In this document: one piece after another, positions 23,249 through 33,944 of the stretch
How the letters are laid out: every line of letters starts with the position of its first letter
How positions within the stretch are numbered: position 1 is the stretch's first letter
NCBI GenBank assembly: GCA_017940255.1
Contig: JAGAZB010000044.1
Coordinates: 1-51,688 of the forward strand
DNA: 51,688 bases
Source of the DNA: Treponema sp.
Lineage (GTDB): Bacteria; Spirochaetota; Spirochaetia; Treponematales; Treponemataceae
Direction of reading: 5' to 3'
Notes under the pieces: generated by a model
Seen by the model: only the letters and a program-made list of their open reading frames with translations
Databases searched by the model: none
What the model was told of the DNA's origin: nothing
Position numbers and translations under genes: made by a program

Positions 23249-26200
23249 ATGCGCATTTTAAAATTGGAATTTGAAAATCTGAACTCGCTGAAAGGTCACT
23301 GGGAAATTGATTTTAGTCACCCTGATTACAAAAAAAATCACGATATATTTGTAATTCACGGAAACACAGGAGCTGGAAAAACCACAATTTTGGATGCCAT
23401 TACACTCGCCTTGTACGGAAAAACGCCCCGCCAGCAGACCGTAAACGACGGAGTGGGCGGAAACGAACTTATGACCCGGGGAACCGGAATCTGTTTTTCC
23501 AAAGTCACTTATCAGTGTAAAAATGGAATTTATGTTTCTGAATTTCAACAAAACCGCGCTAATGGAAAGGCCAGCGGAAAACTCCAAAAGGCATCCTTTA
23601 AAATCAGCAAAGATGAAGAAGTGATTGCCTCTGGCACTGCGTCTAATCTTGGTGCGGAAACTCAAAAAATAATTCAGCTCGATTATAATCAGTTTTGCCG
23701 TTCAATCATGCTCGCTCAGGGTGAATTTAACAAATTCCTTACCTGTGACGAACGCGAACGCGCTGATATTCTGGAAAAACTCACCGGAACAGAGCGTTAT
23801 CGCAAAATCGGAATTAAAATCTGCGAAAAATTCAGTCAGATTAAGAAAAATTACAACGAAGTAAAAGTCAGAAAAGCAGAAATTCAGGAACTGATTCTTT
23901 CCCAGGAAGAGGAAGAGTCGGCTGGTAAAAAAGAAAAGGAATACGAAGAATTTCTTTCAAAAAATAACAAAAAACTCGAAAAAATACAGAAAGAACTGGC
24001 ATTTTTTGATGAATTAGACCGTCTTTTTAAAGAAATGCAAGCTGCGGAAAAGGAAAATCTGCAGCTGGAAGAAGAAATTAAACTTTTTGCCAAAGATGAA
24101 GAAAGACTTGAACTTGCAAAAGCTGCAAAAAACTGCCAGACAGAATTTGTAAGCCTGCAAAATCTGCGTACTGCTCAGAAAAATGATAAAGAGCAGTGCG
24201 AACTTATGGAAAAGCAGATAAAAGAAGCGGAAGAACAGTTTGCTCAGGCCCAGGAAAATGCCGCAAATATAAAAAAAGAACTGGAAAAAGAAGAAAAAGA
24301 CCTTGTCGACCAGCAGAAAATCTGGAAAAAGGTGCGTGAACTGGACATTCAGATAAAAAACGCCCTCTCTAAAAAAGAGGAAGTAGGGGAGAGGCTGAAA
24401 AAAACAGAAAATGAAAGTCAGAAGGCTGAGCAAAATACAGAGGCGCTGAACAGTGAATTGAAGCGTCTGCAGGAAGAAGAAAAAGAAACAGCTGACTATC
24501 TTGCGCAGAATTCAGAAGATGAAAAACTTACGGCCGTAATTGCAAAGGTGGAAGCCCTGCAAAGTGGTGCCCTGGCGCAAGATAAGGCATCAGGGGAGTT
24601 TGAAGGAAGGCGGGATTCGCTTCTGGAGCGGCTGGAAGAAGCGCAGAGGAAAACTGCATCCGCCGCTGCAGAGCTGGCCGCGGTGGAAGAGGAAATCAAG
24701 CAGTTTGTGTCGGCCGACGCTGTAAGGATTGCGCGGATGCTGCAGGCTCAGCTCCAGTCTGGTAAGCCTTGCCCCGTTTGCGGCGCAATTTACCACACCA
24801 AAGAAACCCATGCCCAAGCCAAGACTCCGCTGCAGGCGGAACTTTTCCAGGAAGAAGCAGAAGCCACTCCTGAAGCCACAAATGATCCAAGCCTCCCAGC
24901 CCCAGCCGACACCGCCCGCATCGCCCAGACAAGTGCGAACCTTACTGCGCGCCGCGACGCCCTGGCCACCCAGCTCCAGGCTTACACTTCCGAACGCGAT
25001 TCTCTTCAAAATAATCTTACTCACATCAAAGAAAATCTTGAAAGTGCGCTTACTTCCCGTAATTCATATTTGTCCCAGATTCACCAAGCCCTCGCTCCCT
25101 GGCTTTCAGACAGCCAATCCACTCAGGAAGAAAGCCCTTCTCTAATTTCTCTAAATAAACTTGAAGCTCTGCTTGTAAGCCTGCGCCAAAAAGCAAATCT
25201 CTGGGCTCAAAAAAACTCTGCTTCAAACGAATACGAAAACTCGCTTGCAGCACTTAGCGCACAAATTACTGCCAATTCAAAAAGCCTTGAATCTCTGCAT
25301 GCCGACCTGGAAAAAATCCGCGCCGAATACAGCAAGGCTACCTCAGATTTTGAAAAACTTTCTTCTGAGCGCACAGAACTTTTTGCCACAAAAGACCCTG
25401 ATTACGAAGAAAGCTTAAAAAATAATGCTATCACAAACCTGAAAAAAGCTTCCGAAGAGGCAGGTCTGGCCCAAAGCCAAGCCCAGGATAAAAAGACCCG
25501 TCTGCAGGCCCAGAAAACTCAAGTCCAGAAAGCAATTTCTGAGCGTGAACCTCAGCTTTCTTCTGCAGAAAAAGACTTTATCGCAAAAATTAAGGCAAAT
25601 GGCTTTGCAGATGAAGTAAGTTTTACATCATCACAAGTCGCAGAAACAGAACTTTCTTCTTTGCTGGCAAAAAACGAATCTCTAAAAACCCGCAAAACAC
25701 AGTGTCAGACAAGCTTTGAAAATGCAAAAAAATCATACCAAGAGTATAAATCATCTTCAAAAATCACAAGAGAAAAAGCAGATGTGCTCGCAGAGCAATC
25801 AACTTTAAACGAAGAAAAAGACCAGCTAAATAAAGAACTTATCGAAATAAAAAGCAGGCTTCAGACAAACGCTCAAAATAAAAAGCAGGCCGAAAAAATT
25901 CAAAAGGAATATGAAGCTCTGCAAAAAGATTATGAAACCTGGGAACAGATGAAAAAGTGGGTCGGCAAAGATGATGGCTCAGACCTTTCTGTTTTTGTTC
26001 AGAGTCTTGCCTTTAATCATCTGCTTGAAATTACAAACAAAACTTTGTTCGGAATTACAAACCGCTATAAAATCGTGCAGAAAAATCGTTCCGGTCTGGA
26101 TTTTGAAATTAACGACATCTACTTCCCAGAAAACCGCAGCATAAAAACGCTGAGTGGTGGTGAACAGTTCCTTGTTAGTCTTTCTCTTGCCCTTGGAATT

Positions 26201-26446
26201 TCGCGTTTTGCCAGCCGCAATGTTCGTGTAGATTCTCTTTTCCTTGATGAAGGTTTTGGAACCTTGAGCGGGGAAGTGCTGGAAGAAGTAATTTCTGCCC
26301 TCAAAAAACTGCAGAATGAAAACAAAATGCTTGGAATTATTACACATGTGCAGGAAGTTATAAATGAAATTGACCAGCGCATTGAAGTAAAACCAGTTTC
26401 TGGCGGTTACAGTGTCATTTCAGGCTCTGGAATAAAACAATTATAG
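23249..26446 (+). CDS. sbcC: Exonuclease SbcCD subunit C
   Basis: A 1065-aa SMC/Rad50-like ATPase. The Walker A loop HGNTGAGKTT is at residues 37-46, the ABC signature LSGGEQFLVSLSLALG near 968, and Walker B SLFLDEGFGTL near 997. Long charged coiled coils flank a zinc hook CPVCG (Cys508 and Cys511). It is divergently arranged with sbcD, the standard partner, and together they process hairpins and DNA ends. Next to the hook is a Pro/Ala/Thr-rich loop (after FQEEAEATPEA). Length is normal for bacterial SbcC. Confidence 0.92.
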   Translation: MRILKLEFENLNSLKGHWEIDFSHPDYKKNHDIFVIHGNTGAGKTTILDAITLALYGKTPRQQTVNDGVGGNELMTRGTGICFSKVTYQCKNGIYVSEFQQNRANGKASGKLQKASFKISKDEEVIASGTASNLGAETQKIIQLDYNQFCRSIMLAQGEFNKFLTCDERERADILEKLTGTERYRKIGIKICEKFSQIKKNYNEVKVRKAEIQELILSQEEEESAGKKEKEYEEFLSKNNKKLEKIQKELAFFDELDRLFKEMQAAEKENLQLEEEIKLFAKDEERLELAKAAKNCQTEFVSLQNLRTAQKNDKEQCELMEKQIKEAEEQFAQAQENAANIKKELEKEEKDLVDQQKIWKKVRELDIQIKNALSKKEEVGERLKKTENESQKAEQNTEALNSELKRLQEEEKETADYLAQNSEDEKLTAVIAKVEALQSGALAQDKASGEFEGRRDSLLERLEEAQRKTASAAAELAAVEEEIKQFVSADAVRIARMLQAQLQSGKPCPVCGAIYHTKETHAQAKTPLQAELFQEEAEATPEATNDPSLPAPADTARIAQTSANLTARRDALATQLQAYTSERDSLQNNLTHIKENLESALTSRNSYLSQIHQALAPWLSDSQSTQEESPSLISLNKLEALLVSLRQKANLWAQKNSASNEYENSLAALSAQITANSKSLESLHADLEKIRAEYSKATSDFEKLSSERTELFATKDPDYEESLKNNAITNLKKASEEAGLAQSQAQDKKTRLQAQKTQVQKAISEREPQLSSAEKDFIAKIKANGFADEVSFTSSQVAETELSSLLAKNESLKTRKTQCQTSFENAKKSYQEYKSSSKITREKADVLAEQSTLNEEKDQLNKELIEIKSRLQTNAQNKKQAEKIQKEYEALQKDYETWEQMKKWVGKDDGSDLSVFVQSLAFNHLLEITNKTLFGITNRYKIVQKNRSGLDFEINDIYFPENRSIKTLSGGEQFLVSLSLALGISRFASRNVRVDSLFLDEGFGTLSGEVLEEVISALKKLQNENKMLGIITHVQEVINEIDQRIEVKPVSGGYSVISGSGIKQL

Positions 26447-26527
26447 TTTTCAAACTTCTTAAAACCGAATAATTTGACAAAAAGTCGAAAAATATAATTT
26501 TTTGTTTAAATTTCGCATTCTATCTTC

Positions 26528-26533
26528 TATAAT
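26528..26533 (+). promoter_or_regulatory. -10 box of first propeller-cyclase gene
   Basis: TATAAT ends seven nucleotides before the ATG at 26541. The same arrangement (TTCTATAAT, seven nucleotides, ATGAAGAG) precedes the paralogous gene at 29658, and both are preceded by TTCGCA. It predicts a leaderless mRNA. Confidence 0.6.
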
Positions 26534-26540
26534 ATTCTTT

Positions 26541-29500
26541 ATGAAGAGAATTATTTTTACATGTATTTTATCAACTTTACTTGCAACCGCCCTTTTTTCA
26601 CAATCTGCGGCAGAAGGAAAAGTAGACCAGAGTTTTTTAAGCGACTATGTAAAATCTAACTGGACTACTGCAAATGGACTTCCTGGCATGACCATTACAG
26701 ACATCATGCAGGACAAAAAAGGTTATATTTACGTTGGAACCTACGACGGTCTTGTTCGTTTTGACGGTGTTGAATTTGTGAATTTCACCCGAACAAACGA
26801 TGCCCGCTACGACTTTGCCTCTGTTCGAGCTATTTTCCAGGATTCCGACGAAAATATCTGGGTTGGCCATAATGATGAAGGCGTAACCTGTATTGCAAAA
26901 GACGGAACAATCAAAAAATTTACTACAGATGACGGACTTCCTCACAATTCTGTCCGTGCAATTTGTGAAGATAACATTCACAACATCTGGCTTGGTACCG
27001 CTTCCGGCTTGTGCTACATGACTCCTTCGGGAAAAATTGTTTATCCGGAAGGATTAAAAGCCTTGAATCAGGAAAAAATTCAGGTTTCAAAGCTTTACTG
27101 CGATACCGCCGGCCGCATGTGGATTTCAACCTCTATTGAAAACGACCTTTTTGTTCACACAAACAACAAAATTGAACGCTTTACCGGCATTACAAAAATC
27201 AAAAATCCTTCTGTTATGGAAGTTTGTCAGGATAAAACTGGTGCCTTCTGGTTTGGAGTTGCCCCTCATTACGCAGTACGTCTGAAAGACACAGAAGAAA
27301 CTATTTACGATATTTCTCACGACCATCAGCAGGCAACCGTTGTAAACTCAATTATTACAGATAAAAACGGCAATATCTGGTTTGCTTCAGACAGCGGACT
27401 CACCATTATTCACAATGGACTTTACACATATTATGATAAAAGAAACGGCATCGCAGATGATTACATCAATAAGATTATTTCAGACCGAGAAGGAAACATC
27501 TGGATTGCCTACAACCGCGGCGGTATAGAAAAAATGAGTATCGGAAAATTCCGTACAATTTCCATGCCAATTACTGTAAATGCAATTGCCCGCGATAATC
27601 TGCGTAACTGCACCTGGCTTGGTACCGACAACGGACTTTACTGCTACCAGGGAACCGAGTTTGTAGAAAACGACATTACAAAATTCTGTGATGGTATGCG
27701 TGTGCGCCATGTAGAAATGACCTACGACAACGAACTTCTTATTTCAAACTATTCCGAAGTAAGCCAGATTCGTGTTAGTCCAGATAATCAAGTTACAGTC
27801 TGGAGCCAGAAAGACGGCCTGCCTGGAATAAAGTCTCGTGTTGGAATTAAAACTAAAAACGGTGATTATTACGTGGGAACAACACAAGGACTTGCAATTA
27901 TTGACCACAAAGACGGCAGTGTAGTTTCAATCACCAAAAAAGATGGCATTGAAAATGAATTTATCATGTGTATTTATGAAGATTCCAAAGGCCAGATTTG
28001 GGTTGGAACAGACGGAGGTGGTATTTTCATCCTCAAAGATAAAAAAATCATAAAACAGTACACTTCGCAGGAAGGTCTTGCTGGCAACGTTATTTTTAAG
28101 GTTCTTCCAATCGAAAATAATCTGTGGATTTGTACAGGAACCGGTATTTCAAAATATAACGAAGAAAGTGATTCTTTCTTTAATTATAACTCTAAAAATG
28201 GTCTTGGAACCGATGGTGTTTTCCAAATGCTTTTGGATTATACAAATACAGTCTGGATGACTACCAACAAGGGTATTATTTCTACTAAACTAGATGATTT
28301 AAAACATGTTGAAGATGGCACACTGGAAACTCTTCCAATTAAAACTTACGGCACATCTGACGGACTTGTGACAGGAGGTATTACTTCAACCTCTCTTTCT
28401 ATTGAAGATAATGTTGGCTGCCTCTGGTTTACATTAATCGATGGTTTTGCAATTTACGACCCTGTAAAGGCAGAAAATAATCAGGTTGCTCCAAAAATTG
28501 AAATTCAGGAATACACAATTGATGACACACGCTATGAATACAAGGGCGAAACTATTATTCTTCCACCTTCTGCAAAGCGTATAAATATTAAGTTCACAGG
28601 TCTTAGTTTTATTTCAGCCGACCGCATGAAGTTCTGCTATAAACTTGGCGGATTCGAACAAAAGTATTCTGAATGGTCAAATCTCAGAACAGTTTCTTAC
28701 ACAAACCTTTTGCCTGGAACTTACAAGTTTACAATCATGTCGCAGAATAGTGATGGAGTAGAAAGTGAACCTTCATTACCTATCACAATTATTAAGCAGC
28801 CATACATCTGGCAGATGCCTTGGTTCTGGGTAATGATTGTTCTTTTTGTAATCGGAATTACTACTCTTACTGTCCTGCTTAAAATTCGTTCTATGCGCCG
28901 CATTCAGATTGAACTTGAAAAAAAGGTTGAAGAAAGAACCCGCGCCCTTAAAAACGAAAAAGAAAAATCTGAAAAGCTCCTGCTCAACATTCTTCCGGCA
29001 GAAGTTGCAAAAGAACTCACCGAGCATCCAAACAAAACTGTCGCTAAAAAATTCCAGAACGTAACTGTTTTATTCACAGATATTGTTGGATTTACAAAAA
29101 TGAGCGATGGAATGAGTGCCGAACAGGTTGTTTCTATGCTTAACGCAATGGTTTCAAAGTTTGATGAACGAGCCATCCGCGAAGGTGTTGAAAAAATTAA
29201 AACTATCGGTGACGCTTATATGGCAGCCACAGGTTTTGCAGGTGATGGTGCCGCAGGCGCAATCCGCATGGTAAAATTTGCTCAGGGAATTATGCAGGAT
29301 GTGTGCGAATTTAATGCGCGTTCCCCTGTAAAAGTGCAGATTCGCCTTGGAATAAACAGCGGAAACCTTGTTGCCGGTGTAATTGGAAAATCTAAGTTTA
29401 TTTATGATATTTGGGGCGACACTGTAAACGTTGCCAGCCGTATGGAAAGTACAGGCGAGCCTATGAAGATTCATGTAACTGAATCAACTTACGAACAAAC

Positions 29501-29585
29501 TAAAAATCTCTTCCAGTACAGCGAAGGAGTTGAATTGGAAGTAAAGGGAAAAGGTCAAATGAAGACCTACTTCCTGGGTAAGTAA
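26541..29585 (+). CDS. Propeller/Y_Y_Y sensor adenylate cyclase, paralog 1
   Basis: A 1014-aa protein. A signal peptide (RIIFTCILSTLLATALFSQ) is followed by a ~640-residue periplasmic propeller of repeated WVGTxxGL-like blades (Reg_prop type) and a Y_Y_Y domain (SYTNLLPGTYKFTIMSQNSD). A membrane helix at ~758-780 (WFWVMIVLFVIGITTLTVLL) leads to a coiled coil and a class III cyclase at ~840-1010. The cyclase has both metal aspartates (LFTDIVGFT and TIGDAYMA), the adenine-selecting Lys of EKIKTIGD and Asp of YDIWGD, and the N/R of NVASRM. It should make cAMP in response to a periplasmic ligand. The MFKFR start upstream is not used. Confidence 0.85.
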   Translation: MKRIIFTCILSTLLATALFSQSAAEGKVDQSFLSDYVKSNWTTANGLPGMTITDIMQDKKGYIYVGTYDGLVRFDGVEFVNFTRTNDARYDFASVRAIFQDSDENIWVGHNDEGVTCIAKDGTIKKFTTDDGLPHNSVRAICEDNIHNIWLGTASGLCYMTPSGKIVYPEGLKALNQEKIQVSKLYCDTAGRMWISTSIENDLFVHTNNKIERFTGITKIKNPSVMEVCQDKTGAFWFGVAPHYAVRLKDTEETIYDISHDHQQATVVNSIITDKNGNIWFASDSGLTIIHNGLYTYYDKRNGIADDYINKIISDREGNIWIAYNRGGIEKMSIGKFRTISMPITVNAIARDNLRNCTWLGTDNGLYCYQGTEFVENDITKFCDGMRVRHVEMTYDNELLISNYSEVSQIRVSPDNQVTVWSQKDGLPGIKSRVGIKTKNGDYYVGTTQGLAIIDHKDGSVVSITKKDGIENEFIMCIYEDSKGQIWVGTDGGGIFILKDKKIIKQYTSQEGLAGNVIFKVLPIENNLWICTGTGISKYNEESDSFFNYNSKNGLGTDGVFQMLLDYTNTVWMTTNKGIISTKLDDLKHVEDGTLETLPIKTYGTSDGLVTGGITSTSLSIEDNVGCLWFTLIDGFAIYDPVKAENNQVAPKIEIQEYTIDDTRYEYKGETIILPPSAKRINIKFTGLSFISADRMKFCYKLGGFEQKYSEWSNLRTVSYTNLLPGTYKFTIMSQNSDGVESEPSLPITIIKQPYIWQMPWFWVMIVLFVIGITTLTVLLKIRSMRRIQIELEKKVEERTRALKNEKEKSEKLLLNILPAEVAKELTEHPNKTVAKKFQNVTVLFTDIVGFTKMSDGMSAEQVVSMLNAMVSKFDERAIREGVEKIKTIGDAYMAATGFAGDGAAGAIRMVKFAQGIMQDVCEFNARSPVKVQIRLGINSGNLVAGVIGKSKFIYDIWGDTVNVASRMESTGEPMKIHVTESTYEQTKNLFQYSEGVELEVKGKGQMKTYFLGK

Positions 29586-29644
29586 GCGGGCTGAAAGGCC
29601 AAAGTAAAAATCAAAAAAAATTCGCAAATTTATAACTTCTCTTC

Positions 29645-29650
29645 TATAAT
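29645..29650 (+). promoter_or_regulatory. -10 box of second propeller-cyclase gene
   Basis: TATAAT with seven nucleotides to the ATG at 29658 and no Shine-Dalgarno sequence. It lies in the 72-nt gap after paralog 1, so paralog 2 may be transcribed separately as well as by read-through. Confidence 0.6.
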
Positions 29651-29657
29651 TTATATT

Positions 29658-32600
29658 ATGAAGAGAAGTTATTTTATTCGCGCATCAGTGATACTGGCGT
29701 CTCTTTTTCTGACACAGCATCTTTTTGCACAGAATTCTTTTTTTGATAATTATGTCTATCATTCCTGGAATGCATTTGGTACGCTAAACGGAACTACAAT
29801 TACTGATATTGTACAAACTAACGATGGGTATTTAAACATTGGAACTTACGAAGGACTCGCCCGTTTTGACGGTGTTGCTTTTACAACTCACAAGCACAAC
29901 TCCACAAACGACCTTTCTTTTGTTTCTGTCCGCGCTATTCTGGAAGATTCACACGGAAATCTCTGGGTTGGTTCTAATGACGAAGGCCTTCAAAAAATTT
30001 CCAGAGCAAGTAAAAAGACCTACTCTATGAAAAACGGTCTGCCCAACAATTCTATCCGTTGTCTTGCAGAAGATAAGAAGGGGAATGTTTGGGTTGGAAC
30101 CGCAGCAGGTGTTGTTTACATCACCCCACAAGGCCACATGATTACTCCTCAGTTTGAAGCCGGAACTATTTCTAAAGGAATTATCGCAACTCACCTTTAC
30201 TGCGATACCGCCGGCCGAATGTGGCTTCTTACCGCAAATGAACGCGGACTTTTTATGTTTAACGATGGAATTTTCCGCACCATTCCAGAGCTTGAATCTT
30301 ACGGAATTTATTTTGCCACAGCAATCTGCCAGGATCTAAAAGGCGTTTTCTGGGTAGGGCTTGGCGAAAACGGACTTTTACGGATTCAGAACGCTAACAT
30401 AGAAAAAATTCAAAGTAACACAATTCTGGATCAGGCTGCTACAACTTCTATTTACACCACCCGCGATGGAACAATCTGGTTCGGAAGTGAACACGGGCTG
30501 GTTGTTTTATCTGAAGGAAACTTTTACGAATACAACGGCAATAATGTTTTATCTTCTGCAAAAATCAACAAGATTATTTGTGATAGAGAAAACAACATCT
30601 GGCTTGCAACTGAACGCAACGGAATTGGAAAACTCACAAACGGCAAGTTTAAAATGACAAAGCTTGGCGTTACAGTAAACAGTATTGCAGAAGACCAGAA
30701 GGGCACTGTCTGGGTGGGAACCGATAGCGGAGTACAATGTTATGAAAATGACATTCCCGTTACCAACACACTTACCGAATACACAAAAGGCCTGCGTATC
30801 CGCGATGTTGCCGTTACCCGCAACGGTGATATTCTGGTAAGCTGCTACACCAAGCCGGGCCAACTCCGTTATGATGGCTGGCACATCACAAACTGGACTA
30901 CCGATGAAGGGCTGGCCGGTAACAAGGTACGTGTTGCCATAGAGGCAGAAAGCGGAGAATTATATGTGGGCACCACCACTGGTTTAAGTATTATTCACAA
31001 AGACGGAAGTATTAAGAATTTTAAGCAGATAGACGGCCTGGAAAATGAATATATTATGGCTCTTTATCAGGATGCAAACGGCATAATCTGGATTGGTACA
31101 GATGGCGGTGGAATCTATTTAATGCGCGATGAACATCTTTTCTCTCATTTTGATTCGGAAGTAGGGCTGGCCGGCAACGTAATTTTCAAAATTACACAAA
31201 ATGTAGACGGAGTGTTCTGGATTTGCAGCGGAAGCGGAATTACCCGCTGCCCTGGTTTTGACAGCCGCAACGGCATTCCAAATGTATTTGAAAACATAAA
31301 CTCAGATAAGGGCATTCAAACAGATTCCATGTTTCAGATTCTTACGGACAACACAAACACTCTTTGGATGACCAGCAACCACGGAATTTCATCTGCGTCT
31401 CTGGAAGATATTCTTGATGCCGCTTCTGGCAAAATAAAGGAAACTTCAGTTAAGTTTTATAATAAAAACGATGGTCTGGATTCTGATGGACCAACTTCTA
31501 CCGCAAAAAGCATGATAGACCGCCACGGAAGAGTCTGGTTTGCCATGGTAGACGGCATAGCCATTTACGACCCTGTAAAAGTCAAAGAAAATCCTGTTAC
31601 ACCATTGGTTCAGATTGAAAAAATCACCGTAGATAACTCTGTGATTGTAGATAACACCCTTTATCAAAACCGCACAGATTCAATCACCTTAAAACCGGGA
31701 ACCAAACGTGTAGACATCACCTATACAGGAATTAGTTTTGATTCACCGGAGCGAATAACATTCAGCCACCAGCTTACTAATTTTGAAAAAGACTTTAGCG
31801 AAGCAACTACAGCCCGAACAATGTCTTACACAAATCTGAGTCCGGGAAAGCATACTTTTAAGGTAAGGGCAATAAACGGAGATGGTTTTTATTCAACAGA
31901 AACAGAAGCCGTTCTCTTTGTTCAAAAACCATACTTCTACCAAATGCCAGTATTCTGGATTATTATTTCTCTTCTAGCTTTGAGCGGACTCCTTCTATTC
32001 TTCTACATTAAACAAAGAAGAATGACCCTTGAAAAAATCCGCCTGGAAAACATGGTACGCCAAAGAACTGCTGAATTAAACCTTGAAAAGGCAAAGGCAG
32101 ATGAACTTTTACACGCAATTTTGCCAGAAAAAATTGCCCGGGAATTAAAGGATGGTGTTCATTCAATCGGTCAGGATTTTGATGAGGCAACTGTGCTTTT
32201 CTCAGATATTGTAAGCTTTACAAAAACTTCCAGCGGTCATTCTGCCTCAGAAATTGTAGATGCCCTGAACGATTTATTTACCCGCTTTGATAAACGCGCC
32301 CAGCGTTCCGGGGTAGAAAAAATTAAAACTATCGGAGATGCTTACATGGCAACCTGCGGTGTTCCTGAACCAAACCAGAATCATGTACAGGTTATGGTTG
32401 AATTTGCAAAAGGAATGCTGGAAGATCTGGCTGAATACAACAAAAAAGCAAAAATTCAGTTTAATATCCGCATAGGATTGAACAGCGGACCAGTTACAGC
32501 CGGAGTTATTGGCCGTACAAAGTTTATTTATGATGTATGGGGCGATACAGTAAATGTTGCAAGCCGAATGGAAACAGCCGCTAATCCAGGCGGAATACGT

Positions 32601-32717
32601 GTTTCTGAATCTGTATTTAAGCATTTGAAACCTGGTGAATGTAATGTAATTTTCAGTTCACCAATTGAATGTGATATAAAGGGAAAAGGTCTAATGACTA
32701 CCTACGACATTTTATAG
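29658..32717 (+). CDS. Propeller/Y_Y_Y sensor adenylate cyclase, paralog 2
   Basis: A 1019-aa paralog of the preceding protein, same orientation. Signal peptide RASVILASLFLTQHLFAQ, propeller blades with NLWVGSNDEGL, NVWVGTAAGV and IWIGTDGGG, Y_Y_Y domain (MSYTNLSPGKHTFKVRAING), membrane helix (~759-785), coiled coil, then cyclase from ~840. Catalytic residues are intact: LFSDIVSFT, EKIKTIGDAYMA, FIYDVWGDTVNVASRM. The ectodomains differ more than the cyclases, so the two probably recognise different ligands but give the same output. It is followed after 27 nt by the UrtA-like binding protein gene, which suggests joint transcription. Confidence 0.85.
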   Translation: MKRSYFIRASVILASLFLTQHLFAQNSFFDNYVYHSWNAFGTLNGTTITDIVQTNDGYLNIGTYEGLARFDGVAFTTHKHNSTNDLSFVSVRAILEDSHGNLWVGSNDEGLQKISRASKKTYSMKNGLPNNSIRCLAEDKKGNVWVGTAAGVVYITPQGHMITPQFEAGTISKGIIATHLYCDTAGRMWLLTANERGLFMFNDGIFRTIPELESYGIYFATAICQDLKGVFWVGLGENGLLRIQNANIEKIQSNTILDQAATTSIYTTRDGTIWFGSEHGLVVLSEGNFYEYNGNNVLSSAKINKIICDRENNIWLATERNGIGKLTNGKFKMTKLGVTVNSIAEDQKGTVWVGTDSGVQCYENDIPVTNTLTEYTKGLRIRDVAVTRNGDILVSCYTKPGQLRYDGWHITNWTTDEGLAGNKVRVAIEAESGELYVGTTTGLSIIHKDGSIKNFKQIDGLENEYIMALYQDANGIIWIGTDGGGIYLMRDEHLFSHFDSEVGLAGNVIFKITQNVDGVFWICSGSGITRCPGFDSRNGIPNVFENINSDKGIQTDSMFQILTDNTNTLWMTSNHGISSASLEDILDAASGKIKETSVKFYNKNDGLDSDGPTSTAKSMIDRHGRVWFAMVDGIAIYDPVKVKENPVTPLVQIEKITVDNSVIVDNTLYQNRTDSITLKPGTKRVDITYTGISFDSPERITFSHQLTNFEKDFSEATTARTMSYTNLSPGKHTFKVRAINGDGFYSTETEAVLFVQKPYFYQMPVFWIIISLLALSGLLLFFYIKQRRMTLEKIRLENMVRQRTAELNLEKAKADELLHAILPEKIARELKDGVHSIGQDFDEATVLFSDIVSFTKTSSGHSASEIVDALNDLFTRFDKRAQRSGVEKIKTIGDAYMATCGVPEPNQNHVQVMVEFAKGMLEDLAEYNKKAKIQFNIRIGLNSGPVTAGVIGRTKFIYDVWGDTVNVASRMETAANPGGIRVSESVFKHLKPGECNVIFSSPIECDIKGKGLMTTYDIL

Positions 32718-32744
32718 AACAAGAAAACACAGGAGAAAAACAAT

Positions 32745-33944
32745 ATGAAAAAATCTTTAGTTCTAGCCGGTGGAGTATTACTTTTTGCAAGTTTTATGCA
32801 ATTTACCGGCTGCAAAGAAAAAGAAAATGCCGCAGATACCATCAAAGTGGGAATTTTACATTCTCTGACTGGAACAATGGCAATAAGCGAAAAGCCTGTC
32901 CGCGATTCAGAACTTCTTGCTATCAAGGAAATTAATGAGGCAGGGGGCATTTTAGGCAAGAAAATTAAAATTATCGAAGAAGATGGAGCCAGCGACCCGG
33001 AAATTTTTGCAAAAAAGGCAGAAAAACTTTTGAGTGAAGACCAGGTTGTAACCGTTTTTGGCTGCTGGACTTCTGCTTCGCGTAAAGCTGTAAAACCTGT
33101 TTTCGAAGAACACTTTGGACTTCTCTGGTACCCGGTTCAGTACGAAGGCATGGAAGCCAGCCCAAACATTATGTACATGGGAGCATCTCCAAACCAGCAG
33201 GTTGTTCCGGCTATAGATTATTGTGCCGAAAATTTTGGAAAACGCATGTATCTTCTGGGAAATGATTACATTTTCCCTAGAACCGCAAACAAAATTATAA
33301 AAGCCCAGCTTGGCAGTAAGCAGGTTGAATGCGTTGGAGAAACTTATGTTCCAATGGGTCACTCAGATTTTACCAGCGTAATTGAAGAAATCAAAAATAT
33401 TCAGCCGGATGTTGTAATAAATACATTAAACGGAGATTCAAATATTGCTTTCTTCGGCCAGCTTGTGGATGCAGGACTTACTTCTGACAAGCTGCATGTT
33501 ATGAGTTTTTCTATTTCTGAAGAAGAAATCAGAACCATTGGAGCAGAAAATCTTAAGGGTCAATTAGTTGCATGGAACTATTTTGAAACTACAGAAACTG
33601 CCAGAAACACAAAATTTGTTGAAGACTACAAAAACGCTTATGGTCAGGACCGAGTAACTGGCGACCCAATAGAAGCCGGATACATTGCAGTTTATATGTG
33701 GGCCGCTGCCTGCAAAAAAGCCCGCAGTTTTGATGTTGAAGATGTTCGCATAGCTGCAAAAGGGCTTTCTTTTACTGCACCAGAAGGAAACGTATCAATA
33801 GACGGCGGAAACCAGCACCTCTATAAAAGAGTAAGAATTGGTAAGATAAATGAAAAAGGTCTGATTGATGAAATCTGGGCAACACCAGGAGCCATCAGAC
33901 CAGACCCTTATTTAAGTACCTACGAATGGGCTAGGGGCCTGTAA
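32745..33944 (+). CDS. UrtA-like periplasmic binding lipoprotein (orphan)
   Basis: A 399-aa lipoprotein with lipobox FTGC (Cys23), of the type I periplasmic binding family closest to UrtA/FmdD (urea and short-chain amides). Signatures are [15 protein letters not shown], the [18 protein letters not shown] segment and [12 protein letters not shown]. No urtBCDE permease or ATPase genes are nearby. Its neighbours are adenylate cyclases and a c-di-GMP protein, so it may present a ligand to a sensor rather than to a transporter. AGGAG upstream supports the start. It abuts the convergent signalling gene with zero bases between stop codons. Confidence 0.8.
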   Translation: MKKSLVLAGGVLLFASFMQFTGCKEKENAADTIKVGILHSLTGTMAISEKPVRDSELLAIKEINEAGGILGKKIKIIEEDGASDPEIFAKKAEKLLSEDQVVTVFGCWTSASRKAVKPVFEEHFGLLWYPVQYEGMEASPNIMYMGASPNQQVVPAIDYCAENFGKRMYLLGNDYIFPRTANKIIKAQLGSKQVECVGETYVPMGHSDFTSVIEEIKNIQPDVVINTLNGDSNIAFFGQLVDAGLTSDKLHVMSFSISEEEIRTIGAENLKGQLVAWNYFETTETARNTKFVEDYKNAYGQDRVTGDPIEAGYIAVYMWAAACKKARSFDVEDVRIAAKGLSFTAPEGNVSIDGGNQHLYKRVRIGKINEKGLIDEIWATPGAIRPDPYLSTYEWARGL

